Source of the DNA: JBCCRV01 sp047619315
GTDB lineage: Bacteria; Myxococcota_A; Polyangia; Polyangiales; Houyiibacteriaceae
Length of the DNA: 10,625 bases
Direction of reading: 5' to 3'
Assembly (NCBI GenBank): GCA_047619315.1
Contig: JBLHKB010000214.1
Location: forward strand, 1-10,625
The translations under genes were made by a program, and so were the position numbers. Of the stretch, positions 6,984-10,625 are shown in pieces. Within the stretch, counting starts at the first letter, position 1, and every line of letters starts with the position of its first letter. The notes beneath the pieces were generated by a model. That model was not told where the DNA came from and searched no databases. It was given only the letters and a program-made list of their open reading frames with translations.

Positions 6984-8486
6984 TTACTCCGTGATGTGAA
7001 CGCGACTCGCGCGAAAACCGGTTCGGTCGGTGGAGACGGCATGCCAACCGTCTGGAATGCGCGGCCACGTTTCTTGGAAGACACGATGCGCATCGGCGGG
7101 CGCGAGGTTCACGCATCCGTGAGAACGCGGCAGGCCGAATCGGTGGTGCCAGAACGCTGTGTGAAGCGCGAAGCTTCCTTCGAAGTACTGAGTCCACGGC
7201 ACATCTTGGATTCGGTACGCGTCGTCTCCAGCCTCTGGGCCTAGGTTCGCCATCGTGTCTGTGATGGACTTCTTGTGAATCGTGAACGTTCCGATGGGCG
7301 TGTCGTGTCCATCGATTCCGCTAGAAACGAGGGTGGCGTAGACAGGCGTGTCACCACGGTAGATCACGAGGCTCTGGGAAGAGATGTCGACGTGGATCCA
7401 TGGCTCGCCTTCTTCGATCTCGAAAGGTACTTCGATGGCTTCGATGATGCTGACGAACCAGTCACGGAGATAGCGAGGACCGTCGTAGGCGTCGCTTTCG
7501 AGGTGGTGGTAGAAGTGGTCGCCGATGCGGATTCGGTCGACGTAGTTGGCCACGAGCTCTTGGCGAGGGAGCACTTCGGCCTCCTCATCACGGGGAAAAC
7601 GATGGGTTCCGTCGGAGCGCTCGATGTGAATCATCGGTCGTGCGTCGCGAAGCAGGTATTGGAGAGGCAGCGTGTGCTCTTCGCCAAGGTCGACGCCGTG
7701 AAACTCCGTACCGGTTCGCGGATCGAGGTGCGCAACCTTCACGAACCCACCACCCGTCGTTCGCGCGAAAAGACGGCTGCTCCGTTCTTGGACGTCCGTC
7801 GATGCAATGAAGAAGTTGCGGTTGAGGAAGCGCGCGACCGCGGCATGTGGGCGAGAGGACGGTCCCATCTCCCCGGCGAGAAACCGCGCCGCTTGCCGCT
7901 CGTGGTCCGCGTCGAGATATTCGAGGTACTGGTTTCCGTACGCGGCGGCGGCGCGCTGTTGATCACGGGATGGCAGCTGGTGATACTCCGGCGTCATCCG
8001 GTCCTTCACCATGTAGTAGTTGTAGGGCAGCACCGCGGCGCGATCAGCCGGCGGCACAAGTCCTTCGACTTCGGGCGGAGTGTCACCCACCTCTAGGCCC
8101 TGGCCTGCGCAAGCGTAGCCGCGGGGTGCGAGCTTGTACCAGCCGCTGGCGCACGTGGACGTTGTTGTTGGGTCCCCAGCGAGGCGAAGGCGCTCGCCCC
8201 AGCGCAGCCAGCCTACGACTGGTGCATCGGGGTCCGCTTCAGCGCGCACGGTGAGGCTGGTGCGCGTGACGAGGCCGTGGAGCGGAAACTCTCGGTCGAG
8301 GGCTGCTTCAAGAGCAGCGCGAGTGGCTTCGTCCGCCGCTGCCTCGGAGATGTTTTCAAGGTCCTCCATCGAGGGGCCCTCGTGCTCGATGGCAACCCCT
8401 TCGCCGGGCTCTTCATCGCCGCCGCAGGCGAGAAGGGTGACTAAAACTAGGACATATATCTTCTGCCAGCGCACTGCGGGGAACAT
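6984..8486 (-). CDS. Lipoprotein L,D-transpeptidase with SH3-like domain (YkuD)
   Basis: Predicted to be a lipid-anchored periplasmic enzyme that forms L,D cross-links in peptidoglycan or attaches proteins to it. It has 500 residues from ATG 8486. Residues 1-20 form a lipoprotein signal ending in the lipobox LLAC with lipidated Cys21; the following Gly-Gly does not signal inner-membrane retention, so outer membrane is likely. Residues 71-134 resemble a bacterial SH3 domain (TSLTVRAEADPDAPVVGWL) with Cys112 and Cys126 that could pair. Residues 135-360 match nothing I recognise. The YkuD domain covers about 362-487 with the catalytic set His442 and S-H-G-C458-V-N. The frame extends to a TTG at 8510, but ATG 8486 places the signal correctly and has AGGA ten bases upstream. 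It lies 36 bases after the transporter and four before the phosphatase in the same operon. The transpeptidase assignment is firm; its acceptor is unknown. Confidence 0.92.
   Translation of the reverse strand: MFPAVRWQKIYVLVLVTLLACGGDEEPGEGVAIEHEGPSMEDLENISEAAADEATRAALEAALDREFPLHGLVTRTSLTVRAEADPDAPVVGWLRWGERLRLAGDPTTTSTCASGWYKLAPRGYACAGQGLEVGDTPPEVEGLVPPADRAAVLPYNYYMVKDRMTPEYHQLPSRDQQRAAAAYGNQYLEYLDADHERQAARFLAGEMGPSSRPHAAVARFLNRNFFIASTDVQERSSRLFARTTGGGFVKVAHLDPRTGTEFHGVDLGEEHTLPLQYLLRDARPMIHIERSDGTHRFPRDEEAEVLPRQELVANYVDRIRIGDHFYHHLESDAYDGPRYLRDWFVSIIEAIEVPFEIEEGEPWIHVDISSQSLVIYRGDTPVYATLVSSGIDGHDTPIGTFTIHKKSITDTMANLGPEAGDDAYRIQDVPWTQYFEGSFALHTAFWHHRFGLPRSHGCVNLAPADAHRVFQETWPRIPDGWHAVSTDRTGFRASRVHITE
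6987..6990 (-). promoter_or_regulatory. Ribosome binding site of the phosphatase gene inside the end of the transpeptidase gene
   Basis: GGAG on the minus strand lies seven bases before the ATG at 6979. It is made from the last sense codons (ACG GAG) of the L,D-transpeptidase gene, whose TAA is only four bases from that ATG. This fixes the phosphatase start and indicates translation of the two genes is linked. Confidence 0.7.
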
Positions 8487-8522
8487 GAAGGGGGGATCCT
8501 GTTCGTGCAATCGAGCTACACA

Positions 8523-10625
8523 CTACTCGTGGTCTGAAACGTCTCCAAAACCGGTTTCCATTCCCTCTGAATCACTGAACGGAGCTTCGTCAGTACCCGC
8601 ATCGGGTGCCCCCGCGGGTTCGTTTTCCTTCTCCGGCTTAGCGCTTGGCGGCGGGATCGTGTCCCCATCGAGGAGCGTGGTCTCTTTCGAGGGCATTGGC
8701 TGCGGAGATGCTTGGGGCACGTCATCGAAGAGAACAGGCTCGCCCTCAAAGCTGCGGGCGGAGTGCACCATGAGTGCCGTTGGAAGGGCGCTCAGCATCC
8801 CGTTCATACGATCGAAGAAGCGCTGCAAGTCGGTCCCCTCATCAGGAAGTCGCAATCCAACGATGGCCAGGTCTGCCTCGCGACTCTCGACGCGCATGAT
8901 GTCCGAGATGGCTCGATCACCGCGCAATAAGACACGAGGTGAAGCTTCGAGGCGCGCCGCTTCGAGAACTTTGCGGAGCGCCGCCTCCGCCTCCGCCTGT
9001 TCGGCTGGGTCGCCGACGACGGTTAGAACTTCGACCTTGGCGCCGCGCCACTCGCCGTGCGCCGTGATCAGAAAAGCCAAGAGCAGCATCAAGCCGCCGT
9101 TGCCTTCGAGGCCGCCCCACCACACGTGAACCAAACGCGCGTCCCCAAAGCTGCGCTGCTCGTCATAGTGCATGAGCAGCAGCGAGCGATCGAGCGCCGA
9201 CAGGTCACGGCACATATGGAAGTATGCTTCGAGACGGTCGCGTTTGCGCGGCCATCCCGCGAGCACCGTGTTGCTTTCGAAGTTCCCCATGCCGTAGCTC
9301 TGGGTGACTTGGACGGCGCCTTCGTAAACGTCAGCTACGATGTCGACGCGATAGAAGACGTTTGGAAAGAACTCCGTCATCTTCTCTTCGAACGCGACGA
9401 AGAGTCTCTTTCGTTCGTCTGCGAGCTCTACAACTTTACCCCGCAGGAGGTGGAAGTAGGTGACCACGCCGCGGTTCTGAACGATGGCGTTGCCGATGTG
9501 CAGCAGATGAGGACGCTTGTTGGGGTCACCGCCGGCGATGAGAACGTTCGGTCGCCAGTTGAGGGGGTGATATTCGGCGCGGCGCAGGCGCTGAAGGGCG
9601 AAACGAACGACGGCGGACCAGATTCCGTGGCGAGAGTCGCCCCAGGTTGTGCCGATATCGCGCCTTGAAGCTACGAGGAAAATGAGTCCGGAGAACAACG
9701 TGGCTGCGATCATCGCTGGCAGATCGATGATGCTCATCACGTAGAAGCAGCCCGCCCCGCCGGCGAGACTGATGATCCATGGAGTCTTGAAACTCGGACG
9801 AAAGCTCGGGCTGCCGGCCCAGCCCTGGAGTCCGCAGGCGAGGTTGGTGAAGCCGTAGGTCGCCAGGAAGAACATCGTGAGCACCGGCGCGATGGCGTCG
9901 AGGCTGCCCAAGAAAATGCCGGCCTGGGAGAGGGCGAACGTCAACATTGTGCCGATGCGCGGTTCGTTGTTTGGGCCACTGGTCTTCGCGAGCATGCTCG
10001 GAGCCAGGCCGTCCATGGCGAGCGCCTGCAGTGTGCGCGGCGCCGTCATGATGCTTCCAAGGGCGCTAGAGAGTGTTGCGCCCCAGACGCCCAGATAGAT
10101 GAGCTGGGGGACCGAAGACACGGACCATACGACCTCAGGGTCCGTGATGAGTCTGGTGTTGTCGTAGTTGAGCGAAAGCCAGACGGGGAAGGCGAGGTAG
10201 ACCAAGAATCCTACCGCGATGGCCCAGAGCGTTCCCTTTGGGAGCGAGACACGTGGGTTGCTCAGGTCGCCGCTCATCCCGACGCCGGCCATGATGCCGG
10301 TGACGGCCGGGAAGAAGATCGCGAACACCGTTCCAAAGGACTCAGCGTCGGGGCCGTCGTTGAACCAAACGATTTCCCGGGGGAACTCACTGGTCGTACC
10401 GCTGAAGAAGCTGACAAGCGAAAGCACAATGCACGCCATGACGACGTATTGCGCTTTGATCGCGAGGTCTGCGCCCTTCATCGAGAGCATCGTTAAGAGA
10501 ATATTGACGACGGTGCTGATGAGCAGCGGATCAAAAATACCCTGCCACTCCACCGGAATGAGCGGCATGAGCGCGCCGGTGAAGCCGACGATGTAGAAGG
10601 TCACGCTCAGCGCTTGAGCGAAGAA
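8523..10625 (-). CDS. Cation-chloride cotransporter, SLC12 (NKCC-like) family, 5' end beyond the window
   Basis: A secondary transporter of the APC fold that moves Cl- with Na+ and/or K+ across the inner membrane. 700 residues are visible; the frame runs off the window edge, so the start, TM1, TM2 and part of TM3 are missing (the GTG at 10604 is internal). Counting from the edge, TM3 has Tyr11 in FYIVGF; TM6 is FFPAVTGIMAGVGMSGDL (P106, T109); TM8 has GATLSSALGS (S186, S187); TM10 has FFLATYGFTNL (Tyr257). Residues about 358-634 form the cytoplasmic SLC12 C-terminal domain with WRPNVLIAGGDPNKRPHLLH, a region like the animal NTLVLG motif, and VHVWWGGLEGNGGLMLLL. A further tail (635-700) is Pro-, Ser- and Asp/Glu-rich. 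The Tyr, Pro, Thr and Ser-Ser residues match the K+ and Na+ sites of animal NKCC1. The gene ends in TAG 36 bases before the transpeptidase and heads the visible operon. Confidence 0.93.
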   Translation of the reverse strand, partial: FFAQALSVTFYIVGFTGALMPLIPVEWQGIFDPLLISTVVNILLTMLSMKGADLAIKAQYVVMACIVLSLVSFFSGTTSEFPREIVWFNDGPDAESFGTVFAIFFPAVTGIMAGVGMSGDLSNPRVSLPKGTLWAIAVGFLVYLAFPVWLSLNYDNTRLITDPEVVWSVSSVPQLIYLGVWGATLSSALGSIMTAPRTLQALAMDGLAPSMLAKTSGPNNEPRIGTMLTFALSQAGIFLGSLDAIAPVLTMFFLATYGFTNLACGLQGWAGSPSFRPSFKTPWIISLAGGAGCFYVMSIIDLPAMIAATLFSGLIFLVASRRDIGTTWGDSRHGIWSAVVRFALQRLRRAEYHPLNWRPNVLIAGGDPNKRPHLLHIGNAIVQNRGVVTYFHLLRGKVVELADERKRLFVAFEEKMTEFFPNVFYRVDIVADVYEGAVQVTQSYGMGNFESNTVLAGWPRKRDRLEAYFHMCRDLSALDRSLLLMHYDEQRSFGDARLVHVWWGGLEGNGGLMLLLAFLITAHGEWRGAKVEVLTVVGDPAEQAEAEAALRKVLEAARLEASPRVLLRGDRAISDIMRVESREADLAIVGLRLPDEGTDLQRFFDRMNGMLSALPTALMVHSARSFEGEPVLFDDVPQASPQPMPSKETTLLDGDTIPPPSAKPEKENEPAGAPDAGTDEAPFSDSEGMETGFGDVSDHE

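Noticed and set aside
6980..7093. N-terminal extension of the phosphatase to an upstream start
   Set aside because: It would overlap the transpeptidase gene by more than 100 bases and push the P-loop away from its usual N-terminal place; ATG 6979 has a good ribosome binding site.
7275..8096. 273-codon open frame on the plus strand
   Set aside because: Antisense to the L,D-transpeptidase, rich in Val/Asp/Arg as expected from a reverse reading, no motif seen.
8134..9129. 331-codon open frame on the plus strand
   Set aside because: It spans the gap between the transpeptidase and transporter genes on the opposite strand, is Ser/Arg-rich low-complexity, and both genes beneath it have firm family assignments.

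Overview
The window looks like ordinary chromosome from a GC-rich (by eye about 60%) Gram-negative bacterium. My best guess is Myxococcota, Bradymonadota or a related deltaproteobacterial lineage. The reasons are a TonB-dependent receptor with a long acidic leader, several large proteins of no recognised family, a glycine-cysteine lipoprotein L,D-transpeptidase, and frequent GTG starts or genes with poor Shine-Dalgarno sites. This placement is inference; there is no rRNA or taxonomic marker. I see no mobile element, CRISPR array, tRNA or phage gene.

Left part (1-4259, + strand). A small membrane-anchored protein with a cysteine-bearing exported domain comes first. It is followed by a short intergenic region with two overlapping inverted repeats, then a FecA-family TonB-dependent outer-membrane receptor (782-3322). 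Its signal peptide is followed by about 129 residues without a single Lys, Arg or His. A 295-residue soluble protein of unknown function follows 49 bases later. The + and - strand gene groups converge at 4260-4325, where a GC-rich hairpin may end transcription.

Right part (4326-10625, - strand). Reading in the direction of transcription, the order is: a bacterial cation-chloride cotransporter (SLC12 family, first part beyond the window edge); a lipoprotein with an SH3-like domain and a YkuD L,D-transpeptidase domain; a low-molecular-weight protein tyrosine phosphatase; a fructosamine-kinase-family protein; and a diguanylate cyclase. The first four are packed with gaps of 36 and 4 bases and then a 4-base GTGA overlap, so they are probably one operon. 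The cyclase is 69 bases further on and has its own perfect TATAAT box.

How they may work together (inference). The phosphatase-kinase pair matches a known idea for protein deglycation: dephosphorylation of sugar-phosphate adducts followed by 3-phosphorylation and release. The transporter and the cell-wall cross-linking enzyme both bear on osmotic and envelope homeostasis. The transporter keeps the residues that bind K+ in NKCC1 and the Ser-Ser pair that forms its Na+ site, so it is predicted to be NKCC-like rather than KCC-like. This operon is the part of the window most worth a second look.
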